From: Acestrorhynchus altus
Taxonomy: Eukaryota; Chordata; Actinopteri; Characiformes; Acestrorhynchidae
Reading direction: 5' to 3'
Assembly: GCA_034509495.1 (NCBI GenBank)
Contig: CM067505.1
Span: 8,045,032-8,109,031 of the forward strand
DNA length: 64,000 bases
This document shows, in pieces, positions 36,561-48,700 of the stretch. Every line of letters starts with the position of its first letter. The stretch's first letter is position 1. The position numbers were made by a program, and so were the translations under genes. The notes under the pieces were generated by a model, which did no database searches, was not told the DNA's origin, and saw nothing but the letters and a program-made list of their open reading frames with translations.

Positions 36561-38954
36561 GTGTTCTCTCTCTAAACTATCTCCACACTGCAGCACTGTG
36601 GTCATCTCTGTGTTAAATCTGATGCTTTCTCAGTGTGTATATAGAGCACCAATTTGAGTTCAATTTACATTTTAAGATCAATCTTACACCCCTCTCAGTG
36701 TTTAAACTTTAGCACTGTCTGTGTTAAACCACAGAAGTGCTGCATGTTGCACCAAAAATGTACAGTACTTACAGCACTGGTGTTTATTTTCTCTTAAAGT
36801 TACCTTGTCTCCACAGTTGGTGTTAAGTGCACTGAATTTGTATCTGCTTTCTGTGCAGAGTTCATTACTGTTTTTCATAAATTAAGTAACCAGTTTGAAT
36901 ATGAAAGTATCACTTTCAGAGGGAAATAATTACACAAATGCCTTTGATAGTAATCATGTTTCATTTGACTTAGAGGGTAGTTGTCATACCTGTAGAAAGA
37001 GAAAACCAAAGACCCTAAGATTAAACCCTCTGGGACTTCACAAAATAATCTTCTAATTAAAAGTCTTCCCAGTGAAATCAAAAACAAGGTATTTCTTGAA
37101 TATGATTTCAATTATATATTGTGCCAAACATGCACACCTAGCTTTCAAAAATTGTATAATACTTTTACATAAAAAATAATATTGCAAATGTTTTTTGTTC
37201 ATAGTTCAAAAATTCGAATTGTCATATTAGATATTGTCATTTAATATTTATTACATTACATTATTCATTTAATATTCATTACATTTAAAGGCCTTTCTAG
37301 ATTTTGTTTTCATTTTGATAACAATTTGTAATTTAGTCAAACCTGAATTTAAATATTGTAATAAGGTGAGATTCTGTATCGTATACGCCATTCTGACCAA
37401 CAGAAAATGGTATGAAATATATGACTCTAAGGTTTTGTTTGAAATTATGAACATGAATTAACCTTTTCACAATAATCACATTTTCTGAGATGCACTAGTA
37501 CATACTAAATCAAAAGATGCAGTAATAAGACCAATAATAAATCTAATAAGACCTAATCTCACCTCATTCACTGCACAGTGTTGTTTCAGTATGATGCTTG
37601 AAGAAAGACCTGATCACAAGTTCTTCTCAAATAATGTTTGACAACAGAAATGGATTTAATTGTTTGAAAACATCTGAACTGCCAATAAACACATTCTTAC
37701 TTTGAGCTCCTTAATTACACATTCGTACAAGTGTAATCAACTGTATGTTTTCACAGCCCAATTAATCGACCAATCGATTGGTCTATCAATTAATCAGTCG
37801 ATGAAATAGTAAACCAATGGAACTGTTCATAAACAAGTAATAGTTTGTAAAATGTAGTAATTATCATAATGTTTTCAGAACTGATGCAGAGTTCAAATTC
37901 AGAGTTAAAGTTTGGCAAAAACACTGGAGGAATAAACAACAGGAAAGGGGACTACTACACTTTTAATGACTAATACTGTACTGATACTGATAATTACTAG
38001 TCGAAGTAGAAGTGGTGTAAGCTTGTTATGTAGTTTAATAGTTTAAATCAGTTCTGATAGCATAAATTATTTAACACATTTTGATATATTTTCATGGTTT
38101 TTCAAAGGTGTGGGCCATCAAGAATGTCCACCACATACCATAGAATGACATTGTGTAAAATGAGTGTGGTGCCACCATGTGGCTAGTTAAACAAACTACA
38201 ATTCACTGATATTGTACATTAAACAATTCTACAAAGTTTATTTACAAAAATATATTCATATTTTGGATACTGTTGGATAATGTGTTGAAAACATTAGATT
38301 GCACAGGCAACATTTTCTCACTAATATTATACAGGCACCAATCTTCTATATGTATAGTTATAAAACTAGAAAACTACATACTAGTGCTGATAAGAAGCAT
38401 GCTTTGTGCAGTGCACTGAAAAGTAAATACAAACAATGACATGTTATCATGCATTATAGTCCACCATGCAACACATGATGAATGAAAAATGATCCCTGGA
38501 CTGTCCGTTGCTGTATTTTCTTTTCAGTTAGTCCATAGTTTCCTTGCACAAACATTTTATGGAAGCAAATTCTCAAACTGATTGATGATGAATGATTTTT
38601 GTAGTGCCTTGGAGCTTTGAGTTATTAAGATTTTAAGACGTTCACAGAGGAACTGAAAACAGTGAGTTAATCATTTACACAGTAATTTAGGGAACACATT
38701 TTTTGAGACACTAAGGAAACATTACTTCCTTAGTCATAAATTTGAAGAAATTGTATGTATTATGTAGGTTTGCAACAGTATTTGATTTTCACAGTTGGTA
38801 ATTCTCTCAGAAAATATTATGGTTTAACGGTATCACAGTATATGGCATTTAAAAGAATTAAAATTAAACGTTTTTTAGGCAGTGCCAATAGGCTCATGTT
38901 TATCTGCTCCAGAGAGTCCTATAGGCAATACGTCTTTACAAGGACCAGATAATT

Positions 38955-38955
<1 letters not shown>

Positions 38956-39030
<75 letters not shown>
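38956..39030. repeat. (CT)n microsatellite
   Basis: About 30 CT units, with a few CTAT interruptions at the left. Confidence 0.95.
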
Positions 39031-39054
39031 CCTCCCTCTGTGTGTGGTCAGTTG

Positions 39055-39360
39055 TAGTCAGTCATTATCTTATCCTCTTCGTTCTGAGTAGGGTCACAGC
39101 AGAACCTGAGCCTACCTCTCATCTTGGCACAAGTCAGGAAAAACCCCTGGACAGGGCATCGCAGGGTACAACCCAAACACCCACACACACCTAGGGGCAA
39201 TTCAGAATGGTCAATTCACCTACCATGTGCATTTTTGGGAAGTGGGAGGAAACTAGAGTACCTGGAGGAAACATGGGGAGATCACACAAAACCCCAGGCC
39301 CCTGACAAATGCATTACCTGTGGCACCACCATGCCACCATACAAAAAAATAAATAAATAA
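39055..39360. mobile_element. Interspersed retroelement-type repeat
   Basis: It contains the GGGAAGTGGGAGGAAACTAG, then AGTACCTGGAGGAAACATGG, block and the preceding GAATGGTCAATTCACCTACC, hallmarks of a repeat found in many fish genomes. It ends in an AAATAAATAAATAA tail at 39345-39360. Class uncertain (SINE- or LINE-derived). Confidence 0.65.
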
Positions 39361-39400
39361 TAAGAAATTTTCAACTACTTTGTATCCAACTAATGGTTCC

Positions 39401-39406
39401 TTTATT
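39401..39406 (-). other. Candidate polyadenylation signal of the CD6-like gene
   Basis: TTTATT on the plus strand reads AATAAA on the minus strand, 365 nt after the stop codon at 39771-39773. Confidence 0.35.
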
Positions 39407-39770
39407 TCTAGATTAATCTGTTGATTATTTTCTCCATTAGTTGGTTGTTTGTGATTGTAAACTCAATGTGACAGCATCAATTTTTCATCAAAAACTAAAA
39501 CCACTATAACACCGCCACCCATTATTTCATTAGTATATCATTATTCTGAGAGAATAAGTCATTATTTCAAGATAAGTCAAAATTTTGGCACATAGCTGAG
39601 GGAACAGAGAAGCAGAAAAACAAAAATCAGAAGGAACATGCTTCCATAAAATGTTTACACAACTATGGTAAAAAGGGATTGAGAGAAAGTGAAATTGAAA
39701 ATGGACATATGATAGAAAGTGTGCTTCTCAGGCTCAAGCGTATAACAGGAGTTTGACATTCATGCTCAGG

Positions 39771-42700
39771 TCACTGGTCGGGCCTCTGTAAGTAAGCAAC
39801 ATCATCGTAGTCACTGTCAGAGGTGTAGGGGTCTGTTTTGGCACTTAAAGGAGAGAAGAGGTCTGTATCGGCACTGACAGGGGAGTAGAGGTCTGTGTCG
39901 GCACTGACGGGGGAGTATATCGGGGAATCTCCTCCACAGCTCAGCTCACTTCTAAGCTCTGAGAGAATGGAAAATGAACACATAATAAAACCTTTGTGCA
40001 GTGAATTACATGAGATAAATACATAATATCCTGAAGCAGAATATGGATTTGGACAATATAGATCATTTTACGTTCCTTCTCTTTTTTTTCATAGAGCAAT
40101 TCAAGATCTTAAACCCTTCAGGGAGCGGACTCCCATGGGCACACTTACGTTGATTAATGAGGACTAACCCAAACAAACAACTAAATAAACAAATGCTTAA
40201 ACACACAGTTAACACCATATACATTTCAATCCACCAGGGTTAAATTAGCACCTTCTGATATGAGCCCAGTTCTGAGCACCTTTATATCTGCTACTAGGCA
40301 ATGAGCATTTTACACCGCATTAATATTAGGATTAGTGTTTCAGAACACAGGACACCAGCACAGACATAAAGCAGTTACAGTCCCTTGTCATGGTTGAACA
40401 TGTAAGTGCTGCTCTTGCAAAAAGTCTTCTGTCTGATTCAGGAAGTTCTCGGTATTGTGGTTGGTGGAGACTGGGTGAGGTAGTGCACTACCTAAATAAA
40501 AGTAGTGCTAAATATAAGTGCTAACAATATTCACATTGGTACACACATAGACATTGTATCATGTTATGAAAAAATGGAAATTAAAGGAAAAAGTCAGGCC
40601 TGTGAGCTGGGCCGTGCAGCAAGACAATTACCCTAAGCACACAAGCCGTTCTACATCATTAAAGACATACAGTATATGTGAACGGTTTAAAGACTAATAA
40701 CCATTACTTTAAGGCCTTCCACCTTACTCCTGCTTTTAACATTGGATCCATTCCACCTGATCCAACTAATTACTGCCTTCAAAAGATATTGGTTGGCTGA
40801 ATGGGGTGGGCTAGTTTTGGGTTTTAATGTCCATTACTTGTCTTCAACCCTACTCATGGAGAGTTCCCTTCCCATAAGACATTGAAACAAACAACAATGC
40901 ATCCCACTTGAGCACTAATTTGGGTTTTAGGAAGACAGCTCTCCAGGAGGGAGGTTGGAGACTAGTTTAAAGACTAGTGAGCACCACTTTTGAGACTGGG
41001 TTGTTAGTGTGAGGTTTTATGATGTGTTAATTTAAGTTAAAAGCATACCTCCAGTTTGCAGATTACCTCTGTTATCTCCAGTATTCTCATAATTCTTAGA
41101 GGCCACATCTGCAACACTCAGGTCTGTATTCTCATAACACTCTCCAGATGACGTGCTGGAGGTCTCAAACGAGTCCTCTACAGTAGCGAATTGAAACAGA
41201 GATGGGTAATCACTAGAAAGGACACTGTAATGGCTTGAAATGCAAACGTTGCTTACAAGTAATAACTTTACAATCATTACAGCTTTTTCCAAAAGCATAT
41301 CCAGTTTGTACAGTTGGGTTCCAGAGGGCAATGCGGGAAACCCACATGTAGTTAGGGTAAATATTTTCTCACATTTCACCTTTAAAAATACATATACTGC
41401 AAAAGTGCATTTTCATCACTTTTAATAGAAAAGGTGTTTATACAGTAGATATGTACAGTACAGTAGATACCGGGTGTAGATGCAATATGAAAGCATTGTC
41501 AAGTAATAGTGAATAACATGGCCTACCACTTGAGGATGCAGTGACACCCTGGAATGCACCATTGGGCATATAAGGCTGCTGGTATCCTCTGGTATCCATC
41601 ATGGCATTACAAGGAACACCTGAATCTAAACATTTGTTGATACAGAAGGTTAATATTGTGATATTAGTAGATCAAGTAGATCAAACGTGAGAAACTACGG
41701 GACTATAAGACTGTAATTTAAGGAGGTGGTCACAACATCAGAGTCTGTCATTGAGTTCTGCTTTTCCCATTTTTATACTAAACAGACCTGAATAACCAAT
41801 AATTAGCAATGAATAACAGGGCAGTTGAATCAACCAAGCAGTAAACCAGCCAGCCAATGAGACAAAACTCATTAACCACAATAATAAACATGAACTTATC
41901 AAAGAAAATGGCCAATCAGTGCGCACAAGAATATGTTTTCTGTAATTGCCACCATAAGAGAACTATTTATTTTGGTTTGGGCTATTTATTCCAGAATACT
42001 CACAGCAAAATCTGAACAAAGTAAGTGTTTCCTACACACTAATCCATACTCACCCTCTTCAGTCACACTCTGCAAGTTGGTGCCCTTTGGACCTGGAACT
42101 TGGCCCTCTGCACTGTATCGCATTGAATCTGATAAAAGGGACATTTATAACAGGTTCTGAATCATTTACAGTAATTACTAAATAAAAAATACATTTCTAG
42201 ATTCATAATTTAGTAACCAGCATTCACTGAATCATTTATAGTGGATTCTGAACCGAACATCGTAGATATTGAAGTATTTATAGTTGTTATGGAATAACAG
42301 GCTTAAAATTAGCACTTAAACTTTAAGTCTTGATATGAATGTAAACTCACTGCGGAAGGTGGACAAGGGAAAAGTGGAGTCTGGGCCACTGTCACTTGCT
42401 TCATAATCTGTGTCATAGGAACCGCTCTCAACACTATTCTGGGTCCATATCGGTGGGGGCATTACCTGAGCTGCAGAAACACAACTATAAAACTGACCAC
42501 CAATTCATGCCACTCTTGTGAGGGAACAGGTATTAAATATTACTAGGAATAGTACTGACCACTGGAGGCGGGGTGACTGCTGGTGATCTTAACAAGGTGA
42601 ACAGAATCTCTGTAGTCATTTTCTACATGCTCTGCTGTGGTCTGAAGGTTGGCACATTGTTGCTGAACTACAATAGCTGTGAAGGACCGTTAAAACATTA

Positions 42701-45700
42701 TCACATTACCAAATGACCAAAACATGACAATATATATATATATATACACTACCATTCAAAAGTTTGGGGTCACCCAAACAATTTTGTGTTTTCCATGAAA
42801 AGTCATACTTATTCACCACCATACATTGTGAAATGAATAGAAAATAGAGTCAAGACATTGACAAGGTTAGAAATAATGATTTGTATTTGAAATAACATTG
42901 TTTTTACATCAAACTTTGCTTTCGTCAAAGAATCCTCCATTTGCAGCAATTACAGCATTGCACACCTTTGGCAATCTAGCTGTTAATTTGCTGAGGTAAG
43001 CTGGAGAAATTGCACCCCACGCTTCTAGAAGCAGCTCCCACAAGTTGGATTGGTTGGATGGGCACTTCTGGCGTACCATACGGTCAAGCTGCTCCCACAA
43101 CAGCTCAATGGGTTTCAGATCTGAATAGCCTTCATTTCTAAGAACAAGAATAGACTGTCGAGTTTCAGATGAAAGTTCTCTTTTTTCTGGCCATTTTGAG
43201 CGTTTAATTGACCCTACAAATGTGATGCTCCAGAAACTCAATCTGCTCAAAGGAAGGTCAGTTTTGTAGCTTCTGTAACGAGCTAGACTGTTTTCAGGTG
43301 TGTGAACATGATTGCACAAGGGTTTTCTAATCATCAATTAGCCTTCTGAGCCAATGAGCAAACACATTGTACCATTACAACACTGGAGTGATAGTTGCTG
43401 GAAATGGGCCTCTATACACCTATGTAGATATTGCACTAAAAACCAGACATTTGCAACTACAATAGTCATTTACCACATTAGCAATGTATAGAGTGTATTT
43501 GTTTAAAGTTAGGACTAGTTTAAAGTTATCTTCATTGAAAAGTTCAGTGCTTTTCCTTCAAAAATAAGGACATTTCAATGTGACCCCAAACTTTTGAACG
43601 GTAGTATATATATATATGTTTTTTTTGTTTGTTTGTTTTTTTAGGCCAATATTGATTCATATACCACTGAGATAAATTGTTTATCCCTATGGAGTTTGCA
43701 AGAAATATCACCAAAACACATAAATAACTTATACAGTTTTTGTCCAAGAAGCATAACAAGAGACATGCTTCAATCTCTCAGTTGCAGCGTAAGTGTTCAT
43801 GGCCCACTTCAAATTCAGCTGTTCATATGGTCTGGCACCTCTTACTGGGGGATTACTAGGCAAGACAATTAGTGAAAAATGCCCTTTTTTCTCCTGTAAA
43901 TGTTTGGAGGTTCTTGATTGCTTGGAAATTATTCTCAGCTGCAGCTACTAAAAGCTTCCATGGCTTATAAGAACACACCTGTCCTGTCACAGTACAGCAG
44001 CACCTCCTTCTGGAGAAAACAGCTTCTTTTTTGAGTTGCTTTGATCCTGAGGAGGATCCATTGAACACAGAGCTGGTATTTCTTGGGTCATTCTTAGTAC
44101 TGCAGTGACACTGTCTTGTCATATTGGGTGTTCTAAAACTTTCGACCAGTACTGTATATATATTTAGGTTTCTACTGTAACATTCAGACACTATCATTTA
44201 CCACTATAAAAATTTTGTCTAAATCTCTTAAAAGTTTCATAATAATATGGGCAAGACTGTTACAATTCTCCCCTGTAAAGTTTTAGAAATGAGAAGTCTT
44301 TATAGACAGTGATGCATTGAAACCTACCTTTTTTTTTCTTCGCACGGCAACACAGGATGATGTTAAAGATAAGTGCAATCAAAAGAGCAGAGGACAAGCC
44401 AATACAGCCCAGCAGTTCCAGAGACCAGATGACTTTGGGTCCAGCTGTGGTCATTTGCACTTAGGAAAAAACATGAAAGATGTTTAAAAATGTGAATTAG
44501 TCCCCCTTCTGGAGGAAGAGCTGTTATTGTTCCTCAGCAACTTACAGCCACAGGACAGCAATGCAAGTGTAAACATGCAACTAGCCTATGTCTTACTGGA
44601 AATTGGAAACTGTGGGCAAAGGTGTTGGGGTTTTTCAGTAAGCCTATGATTCCTCTGAATTCATAAATCATAAGCAATGAATTACTCTCTATAAAAAGTA
44701 TATTTAAAGCCAGTAAATTAAGCAATGCATTATTATTGCTAAAAACAAGGCCTTGCTTGAGGGATAGACTCTCTCAGCACTTACAAGGGTCAGCATTTCT
44801 ACTGACTGGAAGCAAGCCATCAGTCAGGTCCCTATGGAAGCCTGATGTCAGCAAGTGATGAAAAAATATTGCCTAGAAAAACAGCTTCTCCATTTCTGGT
44901 ATGCAGTAATATGTCAAAATATTGACTTACTGTGATAAAATAAGGTTTATCCTGAAAATAAGGGTATCTGTGTATGAATAAAAGCATTGTTAAATTTCAA
45001 AAGGTTTACTATTATGTGAAGGGAAGTTATTATTAAAGAAACAGTTTGACAAAAAAATCTAATGACCTTCATTAATCACTGACCCCAGATGTAGTGAACC
45101 AGTGAAGACATGTTTAGTATCTAATGCTTACTCCATTACTTTAAGACCAGATGCAAGCCTAACTACGCCTGTCATGATAATTATTTTTTGGGGAAGGTAA
45201 ATTGTCCTAGAAATAATATGCATTGCAATAAATGACTGTATTGTCATTTTAAGGCCATTTGTACAATGATGTAATAGTAGCATAATACTGCAATTACACC
45301 CTTTTAAAGAGCAATGAACACACCAGTTCACTCGAATTAATGTGCTCTCCTCATTTATAAAATGTTTCCGCACTGAAGCTGGAATGAGGCTTTGAAACAA
45401 ATGAATACTTTTTCTAAATGTTCTGGATGGAATCGAGAGACCAGAAGTGCTTGAATGGCTCAAATATACACAGCTGAAGACAATGGGTCATCAAAATTAT
45501 TGCAGTCATCAAAATGGTCAAGTTCATGTGAATTTATTGTACAATAAGTTATGTCGTGTCAGGTCTAAGCTTAACACAGCTTACAAATACTGCAGAGCTG
45601 AATAGCTGAGGAGCTATTTAGATGGAGATTTTCAGTTTTAGCTACAGAATGTAAATAAGGTGTATTCATGCTGTTTTGCTAAATTGTTTAGTTGTTGTTG

Positions 45701-48700
45701 TTTTTTGGTTGTTTGTTTGGTTTCATAATAAATTTAGTAATAAATGATGGTTTGGGTCATACATTTACAGAGAAGACGTTAGCCTGGTGTCTTCTGTTGC
45801 AATCGTGCAGTAATTAGATTTATTGTTGAACTGTTCCTTTAAGTCAATATTTAAAAATAGTCATTATTTCCAAAAAATATATTAATTATTATATCTATAT
45901 ATGAATGACATTTTATTTCAAACTGCTGTCAGAAACAAAAGAAGCAACAAAACCTTTTTTCTTCTTCTCTCCCTTGGAGAAATATGCTTTCGCAGATTCT
46001 ACTCTGTTCAAATCTAACGTTCACCAAATATAAACCTGTGAGGAATTCTAAGTATCTGGTACCAAGCTTATTACAAATGTGTAATTTATTCCTGAATTTT
46101 ATTTTAAGTGCTCTTCCAGAATATTCCTGAATGAATACTTACCTGTAGTTAATACAGGTGTCGTTGTCTTTGGGGTGGAGGGTACAGGCAGTCCAAGAGA
46201 CTCTTCAGGAAAAAAGGTTTTAGAGTAAAAAAATGTGCAGCATAATAGAAGTAAAACAGAAGTGTAGAAGTATCCAGTCAATGCTTCCAACATGACTGAC
46301 AGAGAGACAAATGTATACTTACTAGAACAAACCACTCCTGCAGCTTTTGAATCACATAAGTGTTGCATGGTTTTACTGGCATCAATCTCTATACAGTCCC
46401 AGAGGCTTGCAGTGGTACTTCCACACATGTAATACCAGCGTGTTCCATGATTATGTGTAAAGGGCTTCTCAAAACGAGTGTAATTTACTGCAACCCCACA
46501 GTCCAACATAGTGCAAGCCAAAGATGCCTCTAGTTTGAACCAGGAGTCGTCACACACCGTCCCCCATGATCCATTACGATGGATTTCCACTCTTCCCGAG
46601 CAAAGGTCCCGTCCTCCAGTCAGTCTTAAGGCTTTGTATTCTTTAGTAAGGAAGAGGTTGTCAGAAAAGTTAAGAAACTGTCCATTAGCTCTTTTAAACA
46701 AAACTCTGTAAACTTTTCTACTACTATTGTTTTTCACTATGAAGTGAAGTGTATGTTTATTTTTATAGATAAAAGTATGTCATATGGTGTCAGTCTATTT
46801 GACATTACTCAACCTTTCAACCTTGTGTAAACATGGTAAAAGCCACTCTGCGAGTGTCAGCTTTTAGTCCAGCACAGATCTAACCATCTTTCACATGTTA
46901 AGGAATAGGAATAGCTGAGTTCACAAGGCACGGTTCACCCAGCAAACATTATAACCCTAACTAGTGAAATCTGTAGGTGATGAGCTACTTTCCCGTACCA
47001 ACAATACCATATTCTCCTGAAATGGTCATCACATTTGACCGTTTTGCCCGCTTTAACTAGTGCTTTGGCTTGTGGGCTGGGTTTATGGAAACTTTGTGAC
47101 CAAACACTGTTTTGAAACAGGCTTATGGGTTTGGGATTGGCTTGGCGTCCAACTCTGTTCTGTTTATGGTGAATTTTCTTATGAAGTAGGACACATTGGT
47201 TCCATTTACTCTCATGTATTATTCAAATATGCCAAAGTAAACACAGTTTGACATTCTTGGGCCACTTTAACATTTTATTTTTATTATATTTTTATTCTCT
47301 GACAGATGGCTATGGCATCATTGGGGATCAACCTATGCTTTTCAATATGTCCAGTGGAGAAGAAAACTGTATCATGTGTTATAGCAACCACACTAGAACA
47401 TACCTGAACACACCACACCAGCATCTTCTTTATGTCCACAGTCATGGTCATCTATCACTGCAGGACAGTCCCATAGGCTCCTCTCTTCTCCTGTGCAATT
47501 CAGTTCATCGAGGTGAATTGGGCCTCTACCCTGGCTGTAGTGGTGACCCTGTCCTGTGACTGAGACTGCATATCCACAGCCCAGCTGAGCACATATCACA
47601 TTAGCGTCTTGTTTGTCCCACTCATCATCACACACTGTGCCCCACTTTCCCCCCTGCCACAGCTCCACACGACCAGCACAGTGGTGGGTTCCTCCAGTCA
47701 ATCGGACGTTGCTGTTACCTGAAGTGGACAATGGTCAGTTACAACACATTGAGTATCAAATTGATCGTCTTTCTTAAATCACCCCAGTTCTTCCCAAACC
47801 TGGACCAGGAGAACAACTGTAAAGCATATGTTGGAAGCCATTCTCACTGGGCCATTGCTGAGGATCTGTTCTGCACCATTAGTTCTCTGGCTGCTTGTTT
47901 AGACTAGCTAATCAATGCATGAGTAGAGTGAATAAAAGTGAACAGATCAAGCAAATATCTATCAGGAACGTAATGTATAGATGGGCCTTACTGTCAATAT
48001 TTATTGTAACATTAACATCCAGTAACTACTGACCTTTTCATACAATGTATTTCATACATACAAAGTCTTGCACATGCTTCTTCCAAAAAGGTGAAGCGCT
48101 GGTCCATCTTTTAAAACTAAAGCAAATCACTGGACAGCTAAACACACATGTAGGAAAACTGCCAATTCTGTTACATCAGCTAACAGATGCCTATAATGGC
48201 TTCACATTAAGGGCCTCAGTATAAGCTAACAAAGCTGCCATGAGCTTGAAATCAAATCCACATTCAAGAGTTTACATGCATGCATACGCTGTGCTTTCAT
48301 TAAGGCTGTCATGTAGGAGTTCTTACATGTCTTAATGTACTTATTGAGCCCCAGAAAAGCAGGATGTTTAAGCGAAGTTGCTGTTCCGAATGATCTGCAT
48401 TTTATTCCTTTTGTAACAAAAATAAATATTATAATCCTCCTTAATGTTACATTTTGTAAACCCCTTATGAATTGGTATGAGAGATATGTACATGAGCATT
48501 TCAGCCTTAATCCATTTCCCAATTCCCATATCAATGCATCTCTAGTTGTAACAACAGACATCATTAACAAACGGCTACAATGGACAGGGAAGCAATGTTG
48601 GACTGTGGTGTCCAGGTTCAAGCAGGTTCAGGTTTGCTTCAGCTTGAATGACATGAAGATCTGCACCCACACTGGTCTTTTGTGGATAAGATTGGACACC

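Larger units (their letters stand above)
20900..39400. other. Gene-poor spacer between gdf6 and the CD6-like gene
   Basis: About 18.5 kb without a reading frame or exon set I can support; the open frames present are short and unlike known families. It holds the repeats listed separately. Between them lie low-repeat stretches with nothing nameable (for example 21900-22700, 23480-26340, 29900-31350, 32650-33930, 36850-38900). Blocks of higher GC and complexity at about 23200-23480, 26870-27650, 28370-28760, 30040-30400, 32130-32420 and 33420-33600 stand out from the AT-rich background and are candidates for conserved regulatory DNA. Confidence 0.5.
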
